A stretch of 64,000 nucleotides of DNA from Thunnus maccoyii (lineage: Eukaryota > Chordata > Actinopteri > Scombriformes > Scombridae), in contig NC_056544.1 of the NCBI RefSeq assembly GCF_910596095.1, forward strand, positions 3,685,155 through 3,749,154, in the 5' to 3' direction. The notes under the pieces were generated by a model. That model made no database searches. It saw nothing but the letters and a program-made list of their open reading frames with translations, and was not told the origin of the DNA. Shown piece by piece: positions 20,801-30,684 of this stretch; position 1 is the first letter of the stretch; each line of letters opens with the position of its first letter. The translations under genes and the position numbers were made by a program.

Positions 20801-23800
20801 GTGGATAAGGGTTATCTTTTCCAGATGTGAATAACTTCTCATTTTTGGCTACGCTGAGCACTGCAGGACATTTGACATGTTGACACTTTAAAGACATTGT
20901 ATTTTGTCATTTTTTGTGTAAATATACAGGATACTTTCAAAGTAGAGAGAACTCTTAAGTGTAAAACTTGGCCACAGTAAAAAAGTATATGTGAGTGTTT
21001 TACCGAGGTTGCAGTGTCTAATGCAGGTCTTGAGTGCAGACAGGAAGTGATCTCGTTCCCCTTCCTTTTGGAACAGGAAGCAGGTGTGACCCGTGTAAGG
21101 CAGGTGCAAATACACAGCAAACGTATCTGGAGACGACACCACCGAAGAAGAATCCTCCTTCACTCCTGAACACAGAGAGGACAGCATTATAGATGTTCCA
21201 CAGAGGGGTAGTTTATGTTGGCATGCTTTAGATAGAATAATACTCCAACAAGTCATGACAAATGAAAATAGGTTTTTCCTTCAAAAACAACCGTCAACTT
21301 GATAATGCTACATTTATCAAGTTTAGGATAAGTACTTGGTTATATGTATGGGGAAAGATGGTCATCACAGTGGAAAAAAAGGCTGATTCTTGTTTAAAGA
21401 TGGGAAAGTCCCAACCCTAGGAGTTTGGCCGGTGATTCACACCTTCACTTAGCCTGGTGGTGATGTCAGTGTAACTCTTCTTGAAATGGCAAAATTATTT
21501 TGTGATCACATGAAAGCAAAGTAGTTTTTAAATGATAAGAATGCAAAGATTCACTGCACAACTAAAAGTAGAGACACATTAGAGTTCTGGAACCTGACCC
21601 AGACTTTTTGGACCCCGACTGTATATTGTCTTTTCTTGCCAAATTTGAAACACAAACTTTACCTTTATGCAACAAAACCCAAACCTGACCCAAAGTCTGT
21701 TATGTTGTTGAGACCTGCTGGGAAGCACAAATGCCATTTTGTTGCATAAAGCTTTGGCCCAGAGTCAAGTTCAGTTTTAATTATTTACAAATTTAGTTCA
21801 TTAATAAGTTAATTTTCTAATTCTCTCTCTTGACTGTGCCAATTGTCTCCATCCATTCGTGTCATGTGTTGCAAGTATATACACAATGCCTAGTGGGAAG
21901 AGTGAAAGACAAGAAACAAGAGTTTGGCCAATCTGTTGTATTAGCCTGGGAAGCTAACTCTCAGTAATGGATTAAATAAAGAACAAATGTAGCTTCAGGT
22001 CTTGAGCCCAGGTTGGAGTCAGTTCAGCTGGGTCTTAAAGACGTGGGTACAGGCTGGGTGTAGGTCTCAATTTTAGGACAGTGCAGAACTCCAAGACACA
22101 TACTCAGTATTACCCAGTATTATCAGCAACAGCTTATCATTACTGACTTAATTCAGGTTTTCTTAAGCTGCTTCAGTTGTCAGTTTGAACTTTTGCAATC
22201 AGACCAAGCTGCGTTTGAAGTAATAATAACCATGAAGCTGTATTTGGAAACTCTGCATGTGTAGAGTTACAAGTGAAAGCTTGAAAAAGAGTTTCATCAA
22301 TGATAAATCCTGTGAAGTTACACTTGTAAACTGCACACAGCAGGCACTTGAACAACTACGGTAGTTAGTCTGTGAAACCTCAAACCAAAGTGATGTGAAA
22401 CATGAAAGATTTAGTGTTACATGTATGTGTTTGTGTGAACTTTTGACTTTTCCTGTCTCTATGTTCAACACCAGAAATTCAGTGAATCTCTCAGTCACTG
22501 ATAGTCCACACTTTATCATTTATGGCTGAGTGTTAACACCGTAAATCAAGCTATATTCAATATTGTAGGTGTACTGTTCTATAGGAATGAGTTCATACTA
22601 CCATTGAGTATTCCAGCACAGGTTTGCTCCAGTAGATATCTGGACTCCTTCTCTGTGTTCAGCACACGGCCCCCTGCTGGCTGGAGGACCAACTTAGCTG
22701 GAGATCCACGTTTAAAATTCTACAGGTTGAAACATGGAGACAACATGTGTCCAGCACGAGCATACGTATAATTTCATTCTGAATGTTGTGTTTTGTGTAT
22801 GAAAGTGTTACCTCCATGTTTTCATATATCTCCACTTTGTAGTCTCTTCTCAGAATGATATATCTCTCTCTGCATTTCTTTCCCTGTTCATCCCAGCCGG
22901 AGAACTTAACACTCCCTTGGTACAGCATCTCCTCTGGAGCATACTGAGGCTACACACATAGACACATACTTAGATTTAACTTTTACATCTTGAACAATTA
23001 GCACAGATTTTACAGCTGCATCCAGCATGAATATGTAGTTAAAGAGAGTAAAACAGGATTGAGTGATTGACAGGTGCAGCTCCTACCCTGTGTGTGAGCA
23101 ATAGCCCCCTCCCCTCTTTCTTAGGCTCCACCTCCTGATGTAAGTGGCCGAAGTAAGCTGCAGAATACTGCTGACGGTAAAACTCACTGAAACTCTGGAA
23201 CGTGTTGTCGACAAGTCCTGGAAACAAGCAAACACACACAATTTGTAAATGATGTCATATGTATCTCTATTTATCTGGTCCCTTTAACCCTAACTCCACA
23301 CTTAAATCATAGACTTATGGATGTAATTTACTGCATGAAACCATTGGTACATGATAACAGTCACTGGTGGATTTAGTCTTAAAGGACAGCTTCACAATTT
23401 TTCAAATCTGTCTTAAAAACGACAGTCAGGAGCCCAAATGCACATTGAATTTTTTTTCTTTCTGTAATCATTCCTCATGTTCATACTGACCATTAGAAGA
23501 TCCCTTCATGATGCACTTACAATGTAAGTGATGGGGGACAAAATCCACAGTCCTCCTTCTGTGTAAAAATGTATTTAAAAGTTTATCTGAAGCTAATATA
23601 AAGCTTGATACGCCCAAATGAGTCAAATCAAGTAGATATCTTTCAACGTTACAATCTTTTTAGAGCCAAAATCCCTCTTTTTGTTACTATACTTCCACCT
23701 CAGCTCAACAGGGAAACAGTGTCTGAGGAAACACAAAGAGGAAATTTGATGCTAAAAAGACTGTAAATGTGGCAGATATCCACTTGATATGACTAACTCA

Positions 23801-24749
23801 GACTGATGAAGCCTCATATAAGCTTCACATCAACTTTTAAATGACTGTGTGGACACACTGTGGATTTTGCCCCCATCACTTACATTTCAAAGCACAAGCG
23901 TGAATCACATTTGAAGGGGATCTTTTAATAGCCAGTACAAACAGGAGGAATGATTACAGCGAGGAAAACCTCTTTCACTGTTCATATGGACACCTGTTTT
24001 AAAACAGACGTGAAAAATTGTGTACAATTGGTATATTAAAGCTGCACTAATCAATATTTTTACTTGATTAACAATGAATGAAATGAAATGAAATGATTCT
24101 CTGCTCTTTTTGACAAACCCACAGAGAATTACCACCAAACTTTGCAGTACCCCTCAGCTCTACAGAGCATTTTAGCTTCTTTTAGCTTAATGGTTTGGTT
24201 TTCCAACCCACAGACTCTGCTCTCATCATTCCCTCATTCCCAGCAGTAGCAGGCAGCTGATTTCATTAAAAAAGCTCTGATAAACCCTGATTAACTGTAC
24301 ACTAGCTGCCCAACACAGGCAGACAAAGTTAGCAACTAGCTTGTGGTGTATTTAGCAGCTGAAGAGCCAATTAAATGCTAATGTTGCTACGTTACTAGGC
24401 AGCACATTCACCATAACACCATTATAAGGTAATAGTCTATCAACGCTCTGTTTTCAGCTCATCCCCCTGCCCCCATGTAGCAAAAAATAAATAAATAAAT
24501 GAATGCAGCTTTAAAGTTTCATTATTAAAGTGCATCTGGCTCAAGTTTTGATGCACTGTCTTCAACACTCCGAGGATAGTACTTCATTCAATAAAGTTTG
24601 TGGAGGAGAAATGTGAACCAAAAAGCCCCATCCACAACATAGACATATATACTATATGGAGACTTTAGTAGGTTCAGTAATGAGTATGGGGGACGAGGTG
24701 AGAGACAGTGAGTGGGGCTGAAAGACAAAGCAGTTACCTCACATACTGG

Positions 24750-24780
<31 letters not shown>

Positions 24781-27700
24781 TCCTATCTCAGATTAAAATG
24801 AACAACAATCAATGACATGTGCATGACAAGTTATACGAAAAGCAAATGCATAACCACACACTAACACTCCCAAATCTACACATGTACATCCACAGTTTAT
24901 GGGTTTGATGTCATTTTATTTGTCTGAATGTGTCAAACGAGAACTTGCTTTCAAATCTCATTATATAGAAGTCAGGGTGATGTGTAAATACATGTTGAAA
25001 TGACTGTTGTGGTTTCTATATCATAGTCATTGTGGTCAAGTAAAGTGGTGGTGTGTATGTGCTATGACAAACGTGTGTCCATCTGCAGGGAAAGATAGAT
25101 CTCTGTACTTTCATAACTGATGTCTTTCGATGTGTTTAGATGTGTCTCAGTCATGATCTGTCTATCTGTGTATTTGTTTAGACTGTGTAACCATTATCTC
25201 ATATTATTAAGGTTACTCTGCAGCCTGGCTTTCATCTTTCATGCAAACAAACACACAGAGTGGGAAACAGGCAGACCAGACAAGCCATAATAATGTAATA
25301 GTTGGAAATGGCTGTAATTACATTCTAGTTTGCAGTGGAGATTAGTGACAGGATGTGACTGTGCTGATAACATGTATAGGAATGCACACATGAGGAATAA
25401 GCAAAAACATTCACACAGCACATCACTTTTCTTTTAAAGCCAAAGTTATTCTATAATTTGCGACATTATCAGTAAACCAACACGTTTGTCATCACACTTT
25501 TAATTCTGATTTTCTTTTTCATGTTGCCCATTCAAAACAAAAATGTTTAAAGAAACAGATATGTTGGACGTCCTGGTGGCCTAATGTTTAGCATGCATAG
25601 CATGAAACCACAACGTCATTTCCAGCTGGCGACATTTGTTGCATGTCACACCCGCCTCCCACCACGTTTCCTGTCTATGTTACCACAGAAAACCATCTAA
25701 TTCAAGGGAAAAGAGGGGTGACAAATTAAAGGAAAACCTGAATAAGTGAGTGGAGAAACATAATGAATGCAGATGCTTCCACACAGGTGCACTGCATGGT
25801 ACAATCAAGCAATTAACATCCAATCATGCTCTGTGGCATGTATAAAAATGCTGAGCAGATTCCGTTGATTCTGATTTAAGATGGCAAGAGATAAAGACCT
25901 AAGTGGTACAGTACTGCTCCCAGGGTTTATTGTTGGGGCACAGATGGCAGGAGGTTCAGTCTCCTGAGACTGCTCAACTAGCTAGTGTTTCAATAGGAAC
26001 AACGACTACCCAGATAGCATACTGAAGTGGGCCACTTCAGGCAATGATGTGGCCCAAATATTCCAAATCAAACGTGGGCCTTTTTTGGTAAAGATGTGGT
26101 GCTCTTGCTTGATGTGGGCCACTTCTGGTTTATCTGGTTTCTTCTTGGTTAACATACAGCTTGCTTGTGGCCCAGATCTGGGAAACAGGAGCGGACGGCC
26201 CAAGAGCGATCATTCCATGTGGTATGTGGGCTGGATGAAAGTGTCGGGTGTGGGCCGGATCTGGGCCACAGCAATTTTGCTATCTGGGTTAAGTGACATC
26301 TGCATTTAGATCTATAGGAAAGACATCAGTAAATCTTAAATCTACTTGCTCTTGTTTTTGGTTGTATTTACCTTCATTTTTGTTCATAAGTAGACTTTAT
26401 ATTTTGGCATAATGTTATTTGATCTATTCATTTATTTTACTTCTCGTTCATCCTTGGTACAGATGACTCATATAACAGATGTAGCAGATGGGGTTTGGGA
26501 TGGTGGGACAGCCCCTATGTGTATGTCTATGCTGATGTTATTATCTTGATTGTTTTGTGTTGTTACTGTATATTGTTTAATTTATTATCCAATATATTTT
26601 GTTTTGTTTAAATATTGTGACTTTTATATACTGTGCTTGAAGACCCTCTCAAAAATGAGATGATGCATCTCAAGGGGCTTATCCTCTATTTGAATTTTGA
26701 AATAAATAAAATAAGGCCGGAAATTGTGGTCGACAGCGACTGTGATGCTAGTGCAATAGTGTGATGTAAATAAAAACAGAAGGGCAAATCTAGCTCAGGT
26801 GACTGAGAATGCAGGATGTGGTAAGACTGTGCCAACAAGAACAGTCCATCAACAATTACATAGAAAGAGATATTATAGTAGGGTTGCAGTGCATAAACCC
26901 CTCATTACAAAGAAGAATACACATTTGAGAGTTCAGTGGTGCAAAAAGAATAGACACTGGTCTACAGAGATGTCGAAAAAAGTGATATGGTCAGATGAAT
27001 CATCCTTCACCATATTCTCGACAAGTGGACGAGTGCATGTCTAACGTATGCCAAGAGAACAGTACAGGTCTGAATGCCTGACCCCTACAGTGAGGGCATC
27101 CACTGGCTCTGTTATGCTTTGGGGGACATTTTGCTGGCATGGTTTGAGTCCACTTGTCCCCTTAGAGGGAAGGGTCACTGCAAATTAATACATCCTATGA
27201 TCCTATGATGAAACATTTGTATCCTGATGGGAGTGGTCTCTTCCAGGATGACAATGCCCCCATCTATAGGGCACAAGGGGTCACTAAATGATTTGATGAG
27301 TATGAAAATGATGTGAATCATACGCTATGGCCTTCATTGTCACCAACATGTTAGATAGCGCTCCCCACCACCATCATCAAAACACCAAAGGAGGGAATAT
27401 CTTTTGGAAGAATGGTGTTCGTCCCTCCAGTAGACACCCAGAGACTGTAGAATCAATGCCAAGGCGCATTGAAGCTGTTCTGGCGGCACATGGTGGCTTC
27501 ACATCTTACTAAGACACTTATGTTGGTTTTTCTATATGTCCACCTCATGCATGTAGCCACACCTTCCAACAGAATGTAGAAAATACAGATTTTTTTGTAA
27601 CTTGATATTAAGATCTAGAGCACATACACAGTGGAGGGTAAACCACCTTTAACTGTGGTCATCAACATTTAAACACCGAAATTTCTGTTATGATAGAAAT

Positions 27701-28045
27701 TAAAAGCACGCATTACATACGTGATTAAACTAAAGTAAGTTACATGAGAGTGAGGCATAAAGGACAGTACAGCGTCAGGTTTAAAGGAAGAAAACTACAC
27801 TAACGATAACTGCAACAACTATTACACCCTTTCTGTCCACCTTACTCTCTGTGGAAGCCTCAAATTTAATGTGGCTGAGATATGACATACCCGAGCCATC
27901 AAAGTCCTCGTGAGCAATGCTTAAACAAGAAGTGTGCAAAACTGCAGAGCATACCAAAGGATGCTTAAAAAGAAATGATTTTAGTTTTACCTTTGATGTG
28001 GCTGGTTTTAGCCTCATCCAACAAGCCAGAAGAAGATGCTCCCAT
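10014..28045 (-). CDS. niban1: Niban 1 (FAM129A-type), complete
   Basis: Cytoplasmic or membrane-associated stress-response protein of the Niban family, with an N-terminal PH-like domain and linked in mammals to translation control and survival. Fourteen coding exons in gene order: 28045-27991, 23217-23087, 22943-22812, 22719-22602, 21165-21004, 17266-17151, 17027-16923, 15535-15373, 15179-14998, 14806-14660, 14525-14415, 13831-13724, 13596-13485, 11857-10014. All phases close, giving about 1161 aa. The start follows an in-frame TAA and reads [13 protein letters not shown], an N-myristoylation-type start. Landmarks are [33 protein letters not shown] (PH-like region, about residues 60-200), [37 protein letters not shown] and [13 protein letters not shown]. 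The tail is acidic and carries 17 KES-type repeats. The long tail and neighbours on human 1q favour niban1 over niban2 or niban3. Confidence 0.93.
11145..11699 (-). repeat. Coding minisatellite in niban1 (17 x 10-11 aa)
   Basis: Seventeen in-frame units of consensus [11 protein letters not shown] (33 bp; units 1 and 4 are 30 bp), 185 residues in all. Variants KESTPLVEK and KESAPLIEE cluster at the N-terminal end and near-identical [10 protein letters not shown] units at the C-terminal end. This suggests that recent expansion took place in the 3' half. The units are rich in Glu, Pro and Ser and lack hydrophobic core positions, so a disordered segment is likely. Confidence 0.95.
11858..13484 (-). 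other. niban1 intron 13
   Basis: Intron between exons 13596-13485 and 11857-10014. Two short similar passages occur near 12180-12250 and 12400-12480 (shared TTTAGCCT..., GATACAATGTAGATATGAGGC), a diverged local duplication. No exon is seen. A TATATATATATA run is near 12728. Confidence 0.6.
13448..13481. repeat. (GT)n microsatellite at niban1 donor
   Basis: On the minus strand this is (CA)n starting a few nt after the GTAAACAC donor of the exon ending at 13485. Confidence 0.9.
14828..14874. repeat. (CA)n microsatellite in niban1 intron
   Basis: CA tract with one TA interruption, about 20 nt upstream (in gene sense) of the acceptor for the exon 14806-14660. As (TG)n on the coding strand it lies where branch point and pyrimidine tract are expected. 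Confidence 0.9.
15963..16275 (+). repeat. TTAA/TIR element family B, copy 2 (internally deleted)
   Basis: Lies in the niban1 intron between exons 16923-17027 and 15373-15535. It ends GGTGCAGCTTTAA and contains the CTCTGTGGGTTTGTCACTA block shared with the copy at 19185-19674. Shorter than the ~480-bp full unit. Confidence 0.6.
17090..17140. repeat. (GT)n microsatellite at niban1 donor
   Basis: GT tract with G and C interruptions, next to the GTTAGC donor (gene sense) of the niban1 exon ending at 17151. Confidence 0.85.
18867..18893 (+). repeat. Poly-G run, potential G-quadruplex
   Basis: Three G blocks of 5, 8 and 11 or more separated by single T. It lies on the strand opposite to niban1 transcription, so the transcript would be C-rich here. 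Confidence 0.8.
19185..19674 (+). repeat. TTAA/TIR element family B, copy 3
   Basis: Near full-length copy. The body includes ATGTTAGCAAGCAATTGCC, TTTGGTGCTGAGTAGGTGGTG, CATGGAGCTGAGG and CTGTGGGTTTTTCACTACGA, and it ends GAGTGCAGCTTTAA. Confidence 0.7.
21166..22601 (-). other. niban1 intron 4
   Basis: 1.4-kb intron between exons 22719-22602 and 21165-21004. I see no exon, RNA gene or clear repeat in it. Confidence 0.55.
23379..24022 (+). repeat. Palindromic foldback element family A, copy 1
   Basis: Starts TTAAAGGACAGCTTCACAAT and ends in the inverse (TTTTAAAACAGACGTGAAAA, then TTGTG). The two halves are inverted copies of each other along nearly the whole ~640 bp, for example AAGTAGATATC on the left against GATATCCACTT on the right. 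It has no coding capacity and lies in niban1 intron 1. It matches 29411-29899 directly and 57660-58266 in inverse orientation. Confidence 0.85.
24036..24514 (-). repeat. TTAA/TIR element family B, copy 4
   Basis: Begins TTAAAGCTGCACTAATCAAT and ends AATGCAGCTTTAA, so both ends and flanking TTAA are intact. It is 479 bp long and sits 13 bp from the end of a family A element. Confidence 0.8.
24750..24778. repeat. (CA)n microsatellite
   Basis: Pure CA tract in niban1 intron 1. Confidence 0.9.
25565..25745 (+). mobile_element. tRNA-type SINE, degenerate
   Basis: The head GGACGTCCTGGTGGCCTAAT with GTTTAGC resembles a pol III A box. It is followed by CAGCTGGCGACATTTGTTGC and ATGTCACACCC, a head I recall from common fish tRNA-derived SINEs. 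The B box is mostly deleted. The 3' end is uncertain. Confidence 0.65.
26008..26289. mobile_element. 282-bp MITE with 12-bp perfect terminal inverted repeats
   Basis: The ends ACCCAGATAGCA (26008-26019) and TGCTATCTGGGT (26278-26289) are exact inverses. The inside is rich in TGGGCC/GGCCCA words (GTGGGCC, TGGCCCA, TGGGCCGG). There is no coding capacity. A target duplication is not clear. Confidence 0.8.
26490..26715 (+). repeat. Probable LINE-type 3' end
   Basis: GATGGTGGGACAGC, then T-rich sequence, then GAGATGATGCATCTCAAGGG and a short A-rich AAATAAATAAAATAA tail. This resembles the 3' tails of fish non-LTR elements I recall. Only the tail is present. Confidence 0.4.
26795..27515 (+). pseudogene. 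Tc1/mariner-family transposase remnant
   Basis: Three broken frames in order match Tc1-like transposase: a first part with [14 protein letters not shown] and VIWSDESSF (DDE core, first Asp region), a middle part with [19 protein letters not shown] and LFQDDNAP (second Asp region), and a C-terminal part with [18 protein letters not shown]. Stop codons and frameshifts separate them, so it cannot be active. It lies in niban1 intron 1 on the opposite strand. Confidence 0.88.
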
Positions 28046-28260
28046 AATTTCTCTGTTTCCCTTATTGTCAAGTGTCTCTAGAGAAGCTTAATGCAGTTAA
28101 ATCTGCAGGAAATCTGTATGTATTTGTACGACTAAGTGAGCTTTTCAGATGTGTCAAGAGGTTTTTGCTCAGCTCATTTCCTCTGTGCTCTGTGTGTGGT
28201 GAGCTGGGCGGGACTGTTAGAATTTGAGGTTAATTCTGCCACAGCAGTCATCTCATGTTG
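28046..28260 (-). promoter_or_regulatory. niban1 5' UTR and putative promoter region
   Basis: Sequence directly upstream of the niban1 ATG, with an in-frame TAA about 50 nt before it. GGGCGGG at 28206-28212 could be a GC box. No TATA box is obvious. Placement is inferred from position only. Confidence 0.4.
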
Positions 28261-28649
28261 TACACAAATGTCACAACCTCCCTCGTAGGGCCATCTGCTG
28301 GCGAACGCTTTAGATACAGCAGAACACTATCTGTAGCTATATGCAACAGTATTACATCGAAAAACATCAAAGTTACAGTCCTGCCTCATTAAAAAGTGAT
28401 GAACTGTCATATGTGAGAATACTGTTAACTTATCAACTTTCAAAGGGTGCTTTTGTGTTGTTATGTTGCTTCTGTAAATCTGCAGCTGCCAGAAGAAGTG
28501 GTCACATACTAGAGATACTGTGCCATCAGCGCCTTGGTGTCCCATTGTGCAGCTCCTCCAACACCTTTCCTTTCTGACAAGACTAGTTGTGTACAGGCAG
28601 TGGAAGTTCTGTACAGAATGTCATCATTGTTTATTGTCAATTTGTCCCA

Positions 28650-28985
28650 TTCTCTGAACAGGCATTTTGTCTAAGGACTAAATGCTCTCAGCTCAACCCC
28701 GACTGCAAAGCACTGCCCCCTTTCAAATGCATGAGAGGACTGTGTTTTGTCATGCACTGCTAATGTCAGTCTGAATGCCGCCAACGCAGTGACTCTATTC
28801 TTGCCATCTTGTTTTTGGTACAGTACTGCTCCCAAGCCTTGGTGTGATCTATCAGTGTATACAATAAATGGCTGCTGACTTCAGGGAAACCTAACACTGG
28901 TGGGTGGAGCAGACAGTCAATCAGCTGTCCAACAGTCCACGTGATTGGCTTGTTTGAGGGCACAACATGGATCAAGTTCTTTAAC
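28650..28985 (-). mobile_element. Ty3/gypsy-type pol fragment (RT to RNase H junction), broken
   Basis: On the minus strand one frame gives PITWTVGQLIDCLLHPPVLG and, after a frame change, PFIVYTD and GLGAVLYQKQDGKNRV. This is the layout of the reverse transcriptase to RNase H region of Ty3/gypsy elements. Frameshifts and stop codons break it, and no LTR is recognised around it. It sits between the divergent niban1 and olfml2b promoters. Confidence 0.72.
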
Positions 28986-29410
28986 CTTGTTTTTGGTTTT
29001 CTGTTGTTGTCAGGAACATCATCTGGGTCTGCATTTAGGAGCTCATATAGACACCTGGCTTTTCAGGAAAATTCTTTAATGTATTGCCTGTAGTAGGTGC
29101 TCAATAACATTGAAGGCTGTGATGCAGTGAGACATGTGCAGCAGTTGATGTCAAATCATCAGGTGAGTCAAGGATCTCAGAAAAATCTCTGAGCCTTGTG
29201 GTTGATAAGTATTCCTTGCTCCATCTTTCATCAATGATCGCAACTGAGAACCTGTGTCCCATGGAGCAGCTGGGGCCATTCAGGTAACATTCAACAAGAT
29301 CTGTGGCCAGCTCGAGCGAGGGAGGGCGGAGTGTGAGCATTTTTCTCTTTACAGGGAAACTTTTCACCGGCACTCAACATGTGTTCTTTTGGTGCCAAAG
29401 TCCCTTTTTT

Positions 29411-29899
29411 TCCACAGTCCTCCTTCTGTGCAAAAACCTATTTAAAAGTTTATCTGAAGCTAATATGAAGCTTCAGTCATCCAAGTGAATCAAATCAAGT
29501 AGATATCTTTCAACATTACAGTCTTTTTAGAGCCAAAATCCCTCTTTTTGTTACTATTCTTCCACCGCAGCTCAACAGGGAAACACTGTCCAAGGAAACA
29601 CAAAGAAGGAATTTGATGCTGAAAAGACTGTAAATGTGGCAGATATCCACTGGATATGACTAACTCAGACTGATGAAGCCTCACATAAGCTTCACATCAA
29701 CTTTTAAATACATTTTTGCACAGAAGCAGAACTGTGGATTTTGTCCCCCATCACTTACACTCCAAGTGCATCATGAAGGGATCTTCTAATGGTCAGTATG
29801 AACAGGAGGAATGATTACAGCAAGAAAAACGTGTTTCAGTGTTCATTTGGGCTCCTGACTGTTGTTTTAAGACAAAAATTTTGAACCCATCCTTTAAGG
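29411..29899 (+). repeat. Palindromic foldback element family A, copy 2 (left end missing)
   Basis: Same orientation as copy 1, with CCACAGTCCTCCTTCTGTG through AACAGGGAAACACTGTCC to TTTAAGACAAAAATTTTGAA. About 150 bp of the left arm is absent. It ends roughly 800 bp before the olfml2b start codon. Confidence 0.8.
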
Positions 29900-30684
29900 A
29901 TTTTTACACCCACCTACCCATAATCAATGCAAAAGATTAATTAAAAACCCTTTCTGTGAATATTTCAAACCCCCTAACATGAGCCTAATTCCCATCCCCT
30001 TAATAACACCTTTAATTGATAATGAATGAAAGGTCAAATAGGGGAAAATTATATACAACTTAAAGGGGGTTTTCAAATTTTCAAATTAATAGGCAAATAT
30101 CAGACTACCATACCAAACACTTTGATTACATGAAGGTGTTTGGTATGTTTTCAGAGGTGAATTGAGGGTTAATTGTGTCCCACAAAGGTCTCTATCACCC
30201 TCCCTCTCTCCCTCTCCCTCCCCCCTTCTCTCTCTCTCTCTCTTTGCAGGCTCAGTCTGGATCAGTCTAGACCGGAGCCGGTGTTGTATAGAGGTCTGTC
30301 TCCACTGACGGTGCCACCAGCTCACCGGCGACACGTCACATGGAGCCGAATTAGAGCTCTTGTTTATAGATGAAACTCCTATTATTTCTTAATTTCTTAT
30401 TCAATCTGCGTTGTTTTTCAGGCTAAACTTGGACCAGCGTTCATTCAGTGCGTTGGAGATGTTCATAAGCTCTAAGGACCTATCCGTCGTGTTGAAACAT
30501 TTTAGATCTTTTTTGAGAAGTTTGATGTAGAAACCGGTGGACTGTGGGATACGTAGGCGTTTAATTATCCAGCGCTGTCAGACTGGACCTGCTCTGCCAT
30601 TTCTGGCGTCATCTACCTGATAATTCCCTGTGACTATAGTTTATCCACAGAGTGCTATTCATTGTCTTCTGCTTCTGTGGAGAA
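29900..30684 (+). promoter_or_regulatory. olfml2b upstream region / 5' UTR
   Basis: Contains a C/T-rich tract at 30189-30248 ending CTTTGCAG and a second CAG at 30418-30420. Either could be a 5'-UTR acceptor or chance. The ATG at 30685 is preceded by an in-frame TAG around 30640. The transcription start cannot be placed. 29900-30070 has odd composition (see findings). Confidence 0.4.

Larger units (their letters stand above)
17267..21003 (-). other. niban1 intron 5
   Basis: 3.7-kb intron without a recognisable exon. It contains a G-run at 18867-18893 and a family B repeat at 19185-19674; the rest is A/T-rich unique-looking sequence. Confidence 0.6.
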
